Shown here: in pieces, positions 1 to 12,820 of the stretch
Layout: each line of letters opens with the position of its first letter
Numbering within the stretch: the stretch's first letter is position 1
Assembly: GCA_032622095.1 (NCBI GenBank)
Contig: CP136063.1
Location: 274,155,426-274,219,425, forward strand
From: Siphonodentalium dalli
Taxonomy: Eukaryota > Mollusca > Scaphopoda > Gadilida > Siphonodentaliidae
Direction: 5' to 3'
Length of the DNA: 64,000 nucleotides
Position numbers and translations under genes: made by a program
The notes under the pieces: generated by a model
The model's database searches: none
The model's input: the letters and a program-made list of their open reading frames with translations, nothing else
What the model was told of the DNA's origin: nothing

Positions 1-70
1 AATGGACGGTCTTTATTTGTAACATACCACGAATAGACTAACAATGAACGCTCTTCAATTGTAACATACC

Positions 71-112
71 AGGAATAGACTAACAATGAACGCTCTTTAT
101 TTGTAACATACC
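71..112 (+). repeat. Representative 42-bp monomer
   Basis: This copy matches the apparent consensus. It has 14 G/C of 42 bases, one CpG (inside GAACGCTC) and one A/T tract (TTTATTT). Common alternatives at the core are GAGCGTTC, GAACGTTC, GGACGTTC, GAACGATC and GAACGGTC. The linker between ACATACC and GACTAAC reads AGGAATA, ATGAATA, AGGAATAA, AGGAGTAA or ACGAATA in different copies. Confidence 0.9.
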
Positions 113-154
113 AGGAATAGACTAACAATGAACGCTCTTTATTTGTAACATACC

Positions 155-1760
155 AGGGATAGACCAACAATTAACGCTCTTTATTTGTAATATACCATGA
201 ATAGACTAACAATGAACGTTCTTTATTTGTAACATACCATGAATAAACTAACAATGAACGTTCTTTATTTGTAACATACCAGGAATAAGACAAACAATGA
301 ACGCTCTTTATTTGTAACATACCATGAATAGTCTTACAATGAACGCTCTTTATTTGTAACATAACATGAATAGACTAGCAATGAACGCTCTTTATTAGTA
401 ACATACCAGGAATATAATAACAATGAATGCTCTTTATTTGTAACATACCAGGAATAGACTAACAATGAACGCTCTTTATTTGGAACATACCATGAATAGA
501 CTAAAAATGAACGTTCTTTATTTGTAACATACCAGGAATAGAGTAACAATGAACGCTCTTTATTTGTAACATACCAGGAATAGACTAACAATGAACGCTC
601 TTTATTTGTAACTTACCAGGAATAGACTAACAATGAACGTTCTTTATTTGTAACATACCAGGAATATACTAACAATGAGCGTTCTTTATTTGTAGCATAT
701 TAGGAGTAAGACTAACAATGAAAGTTCTTTATTTTTAACATACAATGAGTAAGACTAACAATGAACGCTCTATATTTGTAACATACCAGGCATAAGACTA
801 ACAATGAACGATCTTTATATGTAACATACCATGAATATATTAACAATGAACGCTTTTTATGTGTATCATATCAGGAATAAGACTAACAATGAACGCTCTT
901 TATTTGTAACATACCATGAATAAGAATAACAATGGACGGTCTTTATTTGTAACATACCACGAATAGACTAACAATGAACGCTCTTTAATTGTAACATACC
1001 AGGAATAGACTAACAATGAACGCTCTTTATTTGTAACATACCAGGAATAGACTAACAATGAACGCTCTTTATTTGTAACATACCAGGGATAGACTAACAA
1101 TTTACGCTCTTTATTTGTAATATACCATGAATAGACTAACAATGAACGTTTTTTATTTGTAACAAACCAGGAATAGACTAACTATGAGCGTTCTTTATTT
1201 GTAACATACCAGGAGTAAGACTAGCAATGAACACTCTTTATTTGTAACATACCAGGAGTAAGACTAACAATGAGCGTTCTTTATATGTAACATACCAGTA
1301 ATATACTATCTATCAACGCTCTTTATATGTAACACACCAGGAGTAAGGCTAACAATGAGCGTTCTTTATTTTTAACATACCAGGAATAAGATTAACAAGG
1401 AACGCTCTTTATTGGTGATATACAATGAGTAGAGTAACAATGAACGCTCTTTATGTGTAATAAACCAGGAATAAGACTAACAATGCACGATCATTATTTG
1501 TAACATACCATGAATATACTAACAAGGAACGCTCTTTATTTGTAACATACCAGGAATAGACTAACAATGAGCGTTCTTTATTGGTAACATACCAGGAGTA
1601 AGACTAACAATGAACGCTCTTTATTTAAAACATATCAGGAATAGACTAACAATGAGCGTTCTTTATTTGTAACATACAAGGAGTAAGACTAACAATGAAC
1701 GCTCTTTATTTGTAACAGACCAGGAATAGACTATATAACAATGAGCGTTATTTATTTGTA
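155..1760 (+). repeat. Block K1
   Basis: It opens with GGGATAGACCAACAATTAAC and closes with ACTATATAACAATGAGCG then TTATTTATTTG. Subtype a: GATTAACAAGGAACG at about 1390, lacking the extra monomer found in most K blocks. Confidence 0.85.
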
Positions 1761-2617
1761 ACAAACCAGGAATAGACTAACAATGAACGCTCTTTATTTT
1801 TAACATACAATGTGTAAGGCTAACAATGAACGCTCTTTATTTGTAACATACCAGGAATAAGACTAACAATGAACGATCTTTATTTGTAACATGCCATGAA
1901 TATACTAACAAGGAACGCTCTTTATTTGTAACATACAAGACTAACAATGAACGGTCTTTATTGGTAACAAACAATACATAGACTAACAATGAACGCTCTT
2001 TATGTGTAACATACCAGGAATAAGACTACCAATGGACGTGCTTTGTTGGTTACATACCAGGAATAGACTAACAATAAACGCTCTTTGTTTGTAACATACC
2101 AGGAATAGACTAACAATGAACGCTCTTTATTTGTAACATACCAGGAATAAGACTAACAATGAATGATCTGTATTGGTAACATACCAGGAATAGACTAACA
2201 ATGAACGCTCATTATTGGTTATTTACCATGGGGTGACTAACAGAGAACGCTCTTTATTTGTAACATACCACGAATAAGACTAACAATGGACGTTCTTTGT
2301 TGGTTACATACCAGGAATAGACTAACAATGAACGCTCTTTATTTGTAACATACCAGGAATAAGACTAACAATGAGCGTTCTTTATTTGTAACATACCAGG
2401 AATAGACTAACAATGAACGCTCTTTATTTGTAACATACCAGGAATAGACTAACAATGGGCATTCTATATTGGTAACATACCAGGAGTAAGACTAACAATG
2501 AACGCTCTTTATTTATAACATACCAGGAATAGACTAACAATGAGCGTTCTTCATTTGTAACATACCAGGAATAAGACTAACAATGAACGCTCTTTATTTT
2601 TAACATACCAGGAATAG
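1761..2617 (+). repeat. M zone (first of about ten)
   Basis: Mixed 42- and 43-bp monomers between K and N. The marker is GGTTATTTACC followed by a GGGGTGACTAACAGAGAACG monomer at 2217-2260. The marker recurs at about 8503, 13277, 20082, 23099, 27873, 34635, 43557 and 57066, and in reverse orientation at about 50871 and 51891. M zones at 38449-39099 and before N12 lack the marker through internal deletion. A shortened monomer (ACATACAAGACTAAC, about 1931) recurs at about 12991, 27587, 43271 and 56780. Confidence 0.8.
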
Positions 2618-3577
2618 ACTATATAGCAATGAGCGTTCTTTATTTGTAACATACTAGGAATAGACTAACAATGAACGCTCTTTATTTGTAACATACCAGG
2701 AATAGACTAACAATGAACGTTCTTTATTTGTAACATACATGGAATAAGACTAACAATGGACGTTCTTTATTTGTAACATACCAGGAATAGACTAACAATG
2801 AGCGTTCTTTATTTGTAACATACCAGGAATAAGACTAGCAATGAACGTTCTGTATTTGTAACATACCAGGAATAGACTAGCAATGAACGCTCTTTATTTG
2901 TAACATACCAGGAATAGACTAACAATGGACGTTCTTTATTTGTAACATACCAGGAATAGACTAACAATGGACGTTCTTTATGTGTAACATACCAGGAATA
3001 GACTAACAATGAGCGTTCTTTATTTGTAACATACCAGGAATAAGACCAACAATGGACGTTCTTTATTTGTAACATATCAGGAATAGACTATCAATGGACA
3101 CTCTTTATTTGTAACGTACCAGGAATATACTAGCAATGAACGCTCTTTGTTTGTAACATACCATGAATAGACTAGCAATGAACGCTTTTTATTTGTTACA
3201 TACAAGTAATAGACTAAAAATGAGCGTTCGTTATTTGTAACATACCATGAATAGACTAACAATGAACGCTCTTTATTTGTAACATACCAGGAATAGACTA
3301 GCAATGAACGCTCTTTATGTGTAACATACCAGGAATATACTAACAATGATCGTTCTTTATTTGTAACATACCATGAATATACTAGCAATGAGCGTTCTTT
3401 ATTTGTAACATACCAGGAATAGACTAACAATGAACGCTCTTTATTTGTAACATACCAGGAATAGACTAACAATGAGCGTTCTTTATTTGTAACATACCAG
3501 GAATAGACTAACAATGAACGATCTTTATTTGTAACATACCAGGAATAGACTAACAATGAGCAGTCTGTGTTGGTTAC
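2618..3577 (+). repeat. Block N1
   Basis: It opens with ACTATATAGCAATGAGCG and closes with GAGCAGTCTGTGTTGG. The interior is a long run of exact 42-mers, hence the longest stop-free minus-strand stretch (3077-3556, 159 codons). Confidence 0.85.
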
Positions 3578-3924
3578 ATACCACGAATAAGACTAGCAAT
3601 GAACGCACTTTATTTGTAACATACCAGGAATAGACTATATAGCAATGAGCGCTCTTTATTTGTAACATACCATGTATTGACTAACAATGAACGCTCTGTA
3701 TTTGTAACATACCAGGAATAGATAAACAATTAACGCTCTTTATTTGTAACATACCAGGAATAAGACTAACAATGAACGCTCATTATTTGTAACATACCAG
3801 GAATATACTAACAATGAACGCTCTTTATTTGTAACATACCAGGAATAGACTAACAATGAACGCTCTTTATTTGTAACATACCAGGAATATACTAACAATG
3901 AACGCTCTTTATTTGTAACATACC
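3578..3924 (+). repeat. L zone (follows N blocks)
   Basis: Marker monomers are AACGCACTTTATTTG, a TATTGACTAACAATG unit and GATAAACAATTAACG. It leads to K after N1, N4 and N7. It leads to D after N3, N6, N9 to N11 and N12 to N14, through the hybrid GGTATGTGAATTATC monomer. After N2 and N5 it is truncated and leads to M. Confidence 0.78.
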
Positions 3925-5531
3925 AGGGATAGACCAACAATTAACGCTCTTTATTTGTAATATACCATGAATAGACTAACAATGAACGTTCTTTATTTGT
4001 AACATACCATGAATAAACTAACAATGAACGTTCTTTATTTGTAACATACCAGGAATAAGACAAACAATGAACGCTCTTTATTTGTAACATACCAGGAATA
4101 GTCTTACAATGAACGCTCTTTATTTGTAACATAACACGAATAGACTAGCAATGAACGATCTTTATTAGTAACATACCAGGAATATAATAACAATGAACGC
4201 TCTTTATTTGTAACATACCATGAATAGACTAAAAATGAACGTTCTTTATTTGTAACATACCAGGAATAGAGTAACAATGAACGCTCTTTATTTGTAACAT
4301 ACCAGGAATAGACTAACAATGAACGCTCTTTATTTGTAACTTACCAGGAATAGACTAACAATGAACGTTCTTTATTTGTAACATACCAGGAATAGACTAA
4401 CAATGAGCGTTCTTTATTTGTAGCATATTAGGAGTAAGACTAACAATGAAAGTTCTTTATTTTTAACATACAATGAGTACGACTAACAATGAACGCTCTA
4501 TATTTGTAACATACCAGGCATAAGACTAACAATGAACGATCTATATTTGTAACATACCAGGCATAAGACTAACAATGAACGATCTTTATTTGTAACATAC
4601 CATGAATATATTAACAATGAACGCTTTTTATGTGTATCATACCAGGAATAAGACTAACAATGAACGCTCTTTATTTGTAACATACCATGAATAAGAATAA
4701 CAATGGACGGTCTTTATTTGTAACATACCACGAATAGACTAACAATGAACGCTCTTTAATTGTAACATACCAGGAATAGACTAACAATGAACGCTCTTTA
4801 TTTGTAACATACCAGGAATAGACTAACAATGAACGCTCTTTATTTGTAACATACCAGGGATAGACTAACAATTTACGCTCTTTATTTGTAATATACCATG
4901 AATAGACTAACAATGAACGTTCTTTATTTGTAACAAACCAGGAATAGACTAACTATGAGCGTTCTTTATTTGTAACATACCAGGAGTAAGACTAGCAATG
5001 AACACTCTTTATTTGTAACATACCAGGAGTAAGACTAACAATGAGCGTTCTTTATATGTAACATACCAGTAATATACTATCGATCAACGCTCTTTATATG
5101 TAACATACCAGGAGTAAGGCTAACAATGAGCGTTCTTTATTTTTAACATACCAGGAATAAGATTAACAATGAGCGATCTTTATTTGTAACATACCATGAA
5201 TTTTCTAACAAGGAACGCTCTTTATTGGTAATATACAATGAGTAGTGTAATAATGAACGCTCTTTATGTGTAATAAACCAGGAATAAGACTAACAATGCA
5301 CGATCATTATTTGTAACATACCATGAATATACTAACAATGAGCGTTCTTTATTGGTAACATACCAGGAGTAAGACTAACAATGGACGCTCTTTATTTAAA
5401 ACATATCAGGAATAGACTAACAATGAGCGTTCTTTATTTGTAACATACAAGGAGTAAGACTAACAATGAACGCTCTTTATTTGTAACAAACCAGGAATAG
5501 ACTATATAACAATGAGCGTTATTTATTTGTA
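3925..5531 (+). repeat. Block K2
   Basis: Subtype b: it contains the extra GAGCGATC and GAATTTTCTAAC monomers (about 5165-5215). Relative to K1 it lost one 42-bp monomer near 4200 and gained one 43-bp monomer near 4540 (a doubled GGCATAAGAC unit). Confidence 0.85.
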
Positions 5532-5589
5532 GCATACCAGGAGTAAGACTAACAATGAACGCTCTTTATTGGTAACATACCAGGAGTAA

Positions 5590-6232
5590 GACTAACAATG
5601 GACGTTCTTTGTTGGTTACATACCAGGGATAAGACTAGCAATGAACGCTCTTTATTTGTAACATACCATGAATAAGACTAACAGTGGACGTTCTTTGTTG
5701 GTTACATACCAGGAATAAGACTAGCAATGAACGCTCTTTATTTGTAACATATCAGGAGTAAGACTAACAATGAACGCTCTTTATTTGTAACTTACCAAGA
5801 GTAAGACTAACAATGGACGTTATTTGTTGTTTACATACCAGGGATAAGACTAGCAATGAACGCTCTTTATTTGTAACATGCAATGAATAAGACTAACAAT
5901 TGACGTTCTTTGTTGGTTACATACCAGAAATAAGACTAGCAATGAACGCTCTTTATTTTTAACATACCATGAATAAGACTAACAATGGACGTTCTTTGTT
6001 GGTTACATACCAGGATTAAGACTATCAATGAACGCTCTTTATTTGTAACATACAATGAGTAAGACTAACTATGAACGCGCTTTATTTGTAACATACCAGG
6101 AATAAACCAACAATGGACGTTCTTTGTTGGTTACATACCAGGAATAGATTAACAGTGAACGCTCTTTATTTGTAACATACCATGAATAAGACTAACAATG
6201 GACGTACTTTGTTGGTTACATACCAGGAGTAA
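5590..6232 (+). repeat. Block D1: 86-bp alternating dimer
   Basis: Two 43-bp monomer types alternate: type A with GACTAGCAATGAACGCTC then TTTATTTGTAAC, and type B with AATGGACGTTCTTTGTTGG then TTACATACC. This is a higher-order dimer of 86 bp, in contrast to the 42-mers of N. Some units are degenerate (for example ACAGTGGACG at 5681). Confidence 0.83.
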
Positions 6233-6887
6233 GACTATCAATGAGCGTTCTTTATTTGTAACATACAAGGAATAGACTAACAATGAACGCTCTTTATTAG
6301 TAACATACCAGGAATAAGACTAACAATGAGCGTTCGCTATTTGTAACATACCAGGAATAAGACTAACAATGAGCGTTCTTTATTTGTAACATACCATGAC
6401 TAAGACTGACAATGCACGGTATGTATTGTTAACATACAATGAGTAGACTTACAATGAACGCTCTTTATGTGTAACATACCAGGAATAAGACTAACAATGA
6501 ACGATCTTTATTTGTAACATACCATGAATATACTAACAAGGAACGCTCTTTATTTCTAACATACCATGACTAATACTAACAATGAACGGTCTTATTTTTA
6601 ACATACAATGAGTAAGACTAACATTGAACGCTCTGTATTTGTAACATACCAGGCATAAGACTAACAATGAACGATCTTTATTTGTAACATACCATGAATA
6701 TACTAACAATGAACGCTTTTTATGTGTATCATACCAGGAATAAGACTAACAATGAACGCTCTTTATTTGTAACATACCATGAACAAGAATAACAATGGAC
6801 GGTCTTTATTTGTAACATACCACGAATAGACTAACAATGAACGCTCTTCAATTGTAACATACCAGGAATAGACTAACAATGAACGCT
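6233..6887 (+). repeat. E zone (between D and K)
   Basis: Markers in order: GACTATCAATGAGCG, GTTCGCTATTTG, GACTGACAATGCACGG, CGGTCTTATTTTTAAC (one T short) and CCATGAACAAGAATAAC. Equivalent zones precede K5, K8, K9 and K12. Short forms starting at the CTAATACTAAC monomer precede K3, K6, K10 and K11. At 6888 this copy switches to N-interior sequence instead of entering K. Confidence 0.78.
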
Positions 6888-7040
6888 TTTTATTTGTTAC
6901 ATACAAGTAATAGACTAAAAATGAGCGTTCGTTATTTGTAACATACCATGAATAGACTAACAATGAGCGTTCTTTATTTCTAACATACCAGGAGTAAGAC
7001 TAACAATGAACGCTCTTTATTTTTAACATACCAGGAATAG

Positions 7041-8000
7041 ACTATATAGCAATGAGCGTTCTTTATTTGTAACATACTAGGAATAGACTAACAATGAACG
7101 CTCTTTATTTGTAACATACCAGGAATAGACTAACAATGAACGTTCTTTATTTGTAACATACCTGGAATAAGACTAACAATGGACGTTCTTTATTTGTAAC
7201 ATACCAGGAATAGACTAACAATGAGCGTTCTTTATTTGTAACATACCAGGAATAAGACTAGCAATGAACGTTCTGTATTTGTAACATACCAGGAATAGAC
7301 TAGCAATGAACGCTCTTTATTTGTAACATACCAGGAATAGACTAACAATGGACGTTCTTTATTTGTAACATACCAGGAATAGACTAACAATGGACGTTCT
7401 TTATGTGTAACATACCAGGAATAGACTAACAATGAACGTTCTTTATTTGTAACATACCAGGAATAAGACCAACAATGGACGTTCTTTATTTGTAACATAT
7501 CAGGAATAGACTATCAATGGACACTCTTTATTTGTAACGTACCAGGAATATACTAGCAATGAACGCTCTTTGTTTGTAACATACCATGAATAGACTAGCA
7601 ATGAACGCGTTTTATTTGTTACATACAAGTAATAGACTAAAAATGAGCGTTCGTTATTTGTAACATACCATGAATAGACTAACAATGAACGCTCTTTATT
7701 TGTAACATACCAGGAATAGACTAGCAATGAACGCTCTTTATGTGTAACATACCAGGAATATACTAACAATGATCGTTCTTTATTTGTAACATACCATGAA
7801 TATACTAGCAATGAGCGTTCTTTATTTGTAACATACCAGGAATAGACTAACAATGAACGCTCTTTATTTGTAACATACCAGGAATAGACTAACAATGAGC
7901 GTTCTTTATTTGTAACATACCAGGAATAGACTAACAATGAACGATCTTTATTTGTAACATACCAGGAATAGACTAACAATGAGCATTCTGTGTTGGTTAC
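7041..8000 (+). repeat. Block N2
   Basis: Offset 4,423 from N1. Private variants are AACGCGTTTTATTTG at about 7605 and GAGCATTCTGTG at the close. Confidence 0.85.
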
Positions 8001-8903
8001 ATACCACGAATAAGACTAGCAATGAACGCACTTTATTTGTAACATACCAGGAATAGATTAGCAATTCACGCTCTTTATTTGTAACATACCAGGTATTGAC
8101 TAACAATGAACGCTCTGTATTTGTAACATACCAGGAATAGATAAACAATGAACGATCTTTATTTGTAACATGCCATGAATATACTAACAAGGAACGCTCT
8201 TTATTTGTAACATACAATGATCAAGACTAACAATGAACGGTCTTTATTGGTAACAAACAATACATAGACTAACAATGAACGCTCTTTATGTGTAACATAC
8301 CAGGAATAAGACTACCAATGGACGTTCTTTGTTGGTTACATACCAGGAATAGACTAACAATAAACGCTCTTTGTTTGTAACATACCAGGAATAGACTAAC
8401 AATGAACGCTCTTTATTTGTAACATACCAGGAATAAGACTAACAATGAATGATCTTTATTGGTAACATACCAGGAATAGACTAACAATGATCGCTCATTA
8501 TTGGTTATTTACCATGAGGTGACTAACAGAGAACGCTCTTTATTTGTAACATACCATGAATAAGACTTACAATGGACGTTCTTTGTTGGTTACATACCAG
8601 GAATAGACTAACAATGAACGCTCTTTATTTGTAACATACCAGGAATAAGACTAACAATGAGCGTTCTTTATTTGTAACATACCAGGAATAGACTAACAAT
8701 GAACGCTCTTTATTTGTAACATACCAGGAATAGACTAACAATGGGCATTCTATATTGGTAACATACCAGCAGTAAGACTAACAATGAACGCTCTTTATTT
8801 ATAACATACCAGGAATAGACTAACAATGAGCGTTCTTCATTTGTAACATACCAGGAGTAAGACTAACAATGAACGCTCTTTATTTTTAACATACCAGGAA
8901 TAG

Positions 8904-9778
8904 ACTATATAGCAATGAGCGTTCTTTATTTGTAACATACTAGGAATAGACTAACAATGAACGCTCTTTATTTGTAGCATACCAGGAATAGACTAACAAT
9001 GAACGTTCTTTATTTGTAACATACCTGGAATAAGACTAACAATGGACGTTCTTTATTTGTAACATACCAGGAATAGACTAACAATGAGCGTTCTTTATTT
9101 GTAACATACCAGGAATAAGACTAGCAATGAACGTTCTGTATTTGTAACATACCAGGAATAGACTAGCAATGAATGCTCTTTATTTGTAACATACCAGGAA
9201 TAGACTAACAATGGACGTTCTTTATTTGTAACATACCAGGAATAGACTAACAATGGACGTTCTTTATGTGTAACATACCAGGAATAAGACCAACAATGGA
9301 CGTTCTTTATTTGTAACATATCAGGAATAGACTATCAATGGACACTCTTTATTTGTAACGTACCAGGAATATACTAGCAATGAACGCTCTTTGTTTGTAA
9401 CATACCATGAATAGACTAGCAATGAACGCTTTTTATTTGTTACATACAAGTAATAGACTAAAAATGAGCGTTCGTTATTTGTAACATACCATGAATAGAC
9501 TAACAATGAACGCTCTTTATTTGTAACATACCAGGAATAGACTAGCAATGAACGCTCTTTATGTGTAACATACCAGGAATATACTAACAATGATCGTTCT
9601 TTATTTGTAACATACCATGAATATACTAGCAATGAGCGTTCTTTATTTGTAACATACCAGGAATAGACTAACAATGAACGCTCTTTATTTGTAACATACC
9701 AGGAATAGACTAACAATGAGCGTTCTTTATTTGTAACATACCAGGAATAGACTAACAATGAGCAGTCTGTGTTGGTTA
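8904..9778 (+). repeat. Block N3 (short form)
   Basis: It is two 42-bp monomers shorter than N1, one lost near 9270 and one near 9740. Confidence 0.85.
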
Positions 9779-10009
9779 CATACCACGAATAAGACTAGCA
9801 ATGAACGCACTTTATTTGTAACATACCAGGAATAGATTAGCAATGAACGCTCTTTATTTGTAACATACCAGGTATTGACTAACAATGAACGCTCTGTATT
9901 TGTAACATACCAGGAATAGATAAACAATTAACGCTCTTTATTTGTAACATACCAGGAATAAGACTAACAATGAACGCTCATTATTGGTATGTGAATTATC
10001 TTTATTTGT

Positions 10010-10800
10010 AACATACCATGAATAAGACTAACAATGGACGTACTTTGTTGGTTACATACCAGGAATAAGACAGGCAATGAACGCTCTTTATTTGTAACAT
10101 ACCATGAATAAGACTAGCAATGGACGTTCTTTGTTGGTTACATACCAGGAATAAGACTAACAATGAACGCTCTTTATTTGTAACATACCAGGAGTAAGAC
10201 TAACAATGAACGCTCTTTATTGGTAACATACCAGGAGTAAGACTAACAATGGACGTTCTTTGTTGGTTACATACCAGGGATAAGACTAGCAATGAACGCT
10301 CTTTATTTGTAACATACCATGAATAAGACTAACAATGGACGTTCTTTGTTGGTTACATACCAGGAATAAGACTAGCAATAAACGCTCTTTATTTGTAACA
10401 TATCAGGAGTAAGACTAACAATGAACGCTCTTTATTTGTAACTTACCAAGAGTAAGACTAACAATGGACGTTATTTGTTGGTTACATACCAGGGATAAGA
10501 CTAGCAATGAACGCTCTTTATTTGTAACATACAATGAATAAGACTAACAATTGACGTTCTTTGTTGGTTACATACCAGAAATAAGACTAGCAATGAAAGC
10601 TCTTTATTTTTAACATACCATGAATAAGACTAACAATGGACGTTCTTTGTTGGTTACATACCAGGATTAAGTCTAGCAATGAACGCTCTTTATTTGTAAC
10701 ATACCATGAGTAAGACTAACTATGAACGCGCTTTATTTGTAACATACCAGGAATATACCAACAATGGACGTTCTTTGTTGGTTACATACCAGGAATAGAC
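10010..10800 (+). repeat. Block D2
   Basis: It starts after the hybrid monomer GGTATGTGAATTATC (about 9986). Marker variants: GACAGGCAATG at about 10069 and TTAAGTCTAGC at about 10670. Confidence 0.83.
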
Positions 10801-11214
10801 TAACAATGAGCGTTCTTTATTTCTAACATACCATGACTAATACTAACAATGAACGGTCTTATTTTTAACATACAATGAGTAAGACTAACATTGAACGCTC
10901 TGTATTTGTAACATACCAGGCATAAGACTAACAATGAACGATCTTTATTTGTAACATACCATGAATATACTAACAATGAACGCTTTTTATGTGTATCATA
11001 CCAGGAATAAGACTAACTATGAACGCTCTTTATTTGTAACATACCATGAACAAGAATAACAATGGACGGTCTTTATTTGTAACATACCACGAATAGACTA
11101 ACAATGAACGCTCTTCAATTGTAACATACCAGGAATAGACTAACAATGAACGCTCTTTATTTGTAACATACCAGGAATAGACTAACAATGAACGCTCTTT
11201 ATTTGTAACATACC

Positions 11215-12820
11215 AGGGATAGACCAACAATTAACGCTCTTTATTTGTAATATACCATGAATAGACTAACAATGAACGTTCTTTATTTGTAACATACCAT
11301 GAATAAACTAACAATGAACGTTCTTTATTTGTAACATACCAGGAATAAGACAAACAATGAACGCTCTTTATTTGTAACATACCATGAATAGTCTTACAAT
11401 GAACGCTCTTTATTTGTAACATAACATGAATAGACTAGCAATGAACGCTCTTTATTAGTAACATACCAGGAATATAATAACAATGAATGCTCTTTATTTG
11501 TAACATACCAGGAATAGACTAACAATGAACGCTCTTTATTTGGAACATACCATGAATAGACTAAAAATGAACGTTCTTTATTTGTAACATACCAGGAATA
11601 GAGTAACAATGAACGCTCTTTATTTGTAACATACCAGGAATAGACTAACAATGAACGCTCTTTATTTGTAACTTACCAGGAATAGACTAACAATGAACGT
11701 TCTTTATTTGTAACATTCCAGGAATATACTAACAATGAGCGTTCTTTATTTGTAGCATATTAGGAGTAAGACTAACAATGAAAGTTCTTTATTTTTAACA
11801 TACAATGAGTAAGACTAACAATGAACGCTCTATATTTGTAACATACCAGGCATAAGACTAACAATGAACGATCTTTATTTGTAACATACCATGAATATAT
11901 TAACAATGAACGCTTTTTATGTGTATCATATCAGGAATAAGACTAACAATGAACGCTCTTTATTTGTAACATACCATGAATAAGAATAACAATGGACGGT
12001 CTTTATTTGTAACATACCACGAATAGACTAACAATGAACGCTCTTTAATTGTAACATACCAGGAATAGACTAACAATGAACGCTCTTTATTTGTAACATA
12101 CCAGGAATAGACTAACAATGAACGCTCTTTATTTGTAACATACCAGGGATAGACTAACAATTTACGCTCTTTATTTGTAATATACCATGAATAGACTAAC
12201 AATGAACGTTTTTTATTTGTAACAAACCAGGAATAGACTAACTATGAGCGTTCTTTATTTGTAACATACCAGGAGTAAGACTAGCAATGAACACTCTTTA
12301 TTTGTAACATACCAGGAGTAAGACTAACAATGAGCGTTCTTTATATGTAACATACCAGTAATATACTATCTATCAACGCTCTTTATATGTAACATACCAG
12401 GAGTAAGGCTAACAATGAGCGTTCTTTATTTTTAACATACCAGGAATAAGATTAACAAGGAACGCTCTTTATTGGTAATATACAATGAGTAGAGTAACAA
12501 TGAACGCTCTTTATGTGTAATAAACCAGGAATAAGACTATCAATGCACGATCATTATTTGTAACATACCATGAATATACTAACAAGGAACGCTCTTTATT
12601 TGTAACATACCAGGAATAGACTAACAATGAGCGTTCTTTATTGGTAACATACCAGGAGTAAGACTAACAATGAACGCTCTTTATTTAAAACATATCAGGA
12701 ATAGACTAACAATGAGCGTTCTTTATTTGTAACATACAAGGAGTAAGACTAACAATGAACGCTCTTTATTTGTAACAGACCAGGAATAGACTATATAACA
12801 ATGAGCGTTATTTATTTGTA
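11215..12820 (+). repeat. Block K3
   Basis: Subtype a and the counterpart of K1. It differs at 11716 (ACATTCCAGG) and near 12540 (ACTATCAATGC). Confidence 0.85.

Larger units (their letters stand above)
1..6887 (+). repeat. Older repeat (offset 11,060-11,064), copy 1
   Basis: It matches 11061-17951 across K1, M, N1, L, K2, D1 and E. The offset changes by 4 at about 3174, where copy 2 has ACTATATAGC for ACTAGC. The match ends at about 6887, where this copy jumps to GCTTTTTATTTGTTAC (N-block interior sequence). The left end lies beyond the window. Several substitutions separate the copies, for example at 1335/12395 and in GGTGATA versus GGTAATA. Confidence 0.9.

Noticed and set aside
171-362. 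Open frame starting MLQIKSVHC, recurring twelve times, as a conserved small gene
   Set aside because: It is another frame of the same monomer crossing a 43-bp unit (K opening). Its recurrence reflects copying of the K block, not purifying selection.
3220-3240. CENP-B-box-like sequence (GTTCGTTATTTG variant)
   Set aside because: Only TTCGTT matches the start of the known box; the required downstream A and CGGG positions are absent, and the motif is a rare monomer variant.
3077-3556. Minus-strand open frame of 159 codons and dozens of similar shorter ones as genes
   Set aside because: All are in-frame translations of the 42-bp monomer (14-residue repeat). They end wherever a 43-bp or 46-bp monomer shifts the frame, start at arbitrary ATGs inside the repeat, and have no distinct non-repeat domain, signal peptide or promoter.
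6591-6610. Terminator or poly-T signals (TTATTTTTAAC)
   Set aside because: The T-rich run is a variant of the monomer A/T tract that recurs throughout; no hairpin or gene lies next to it.
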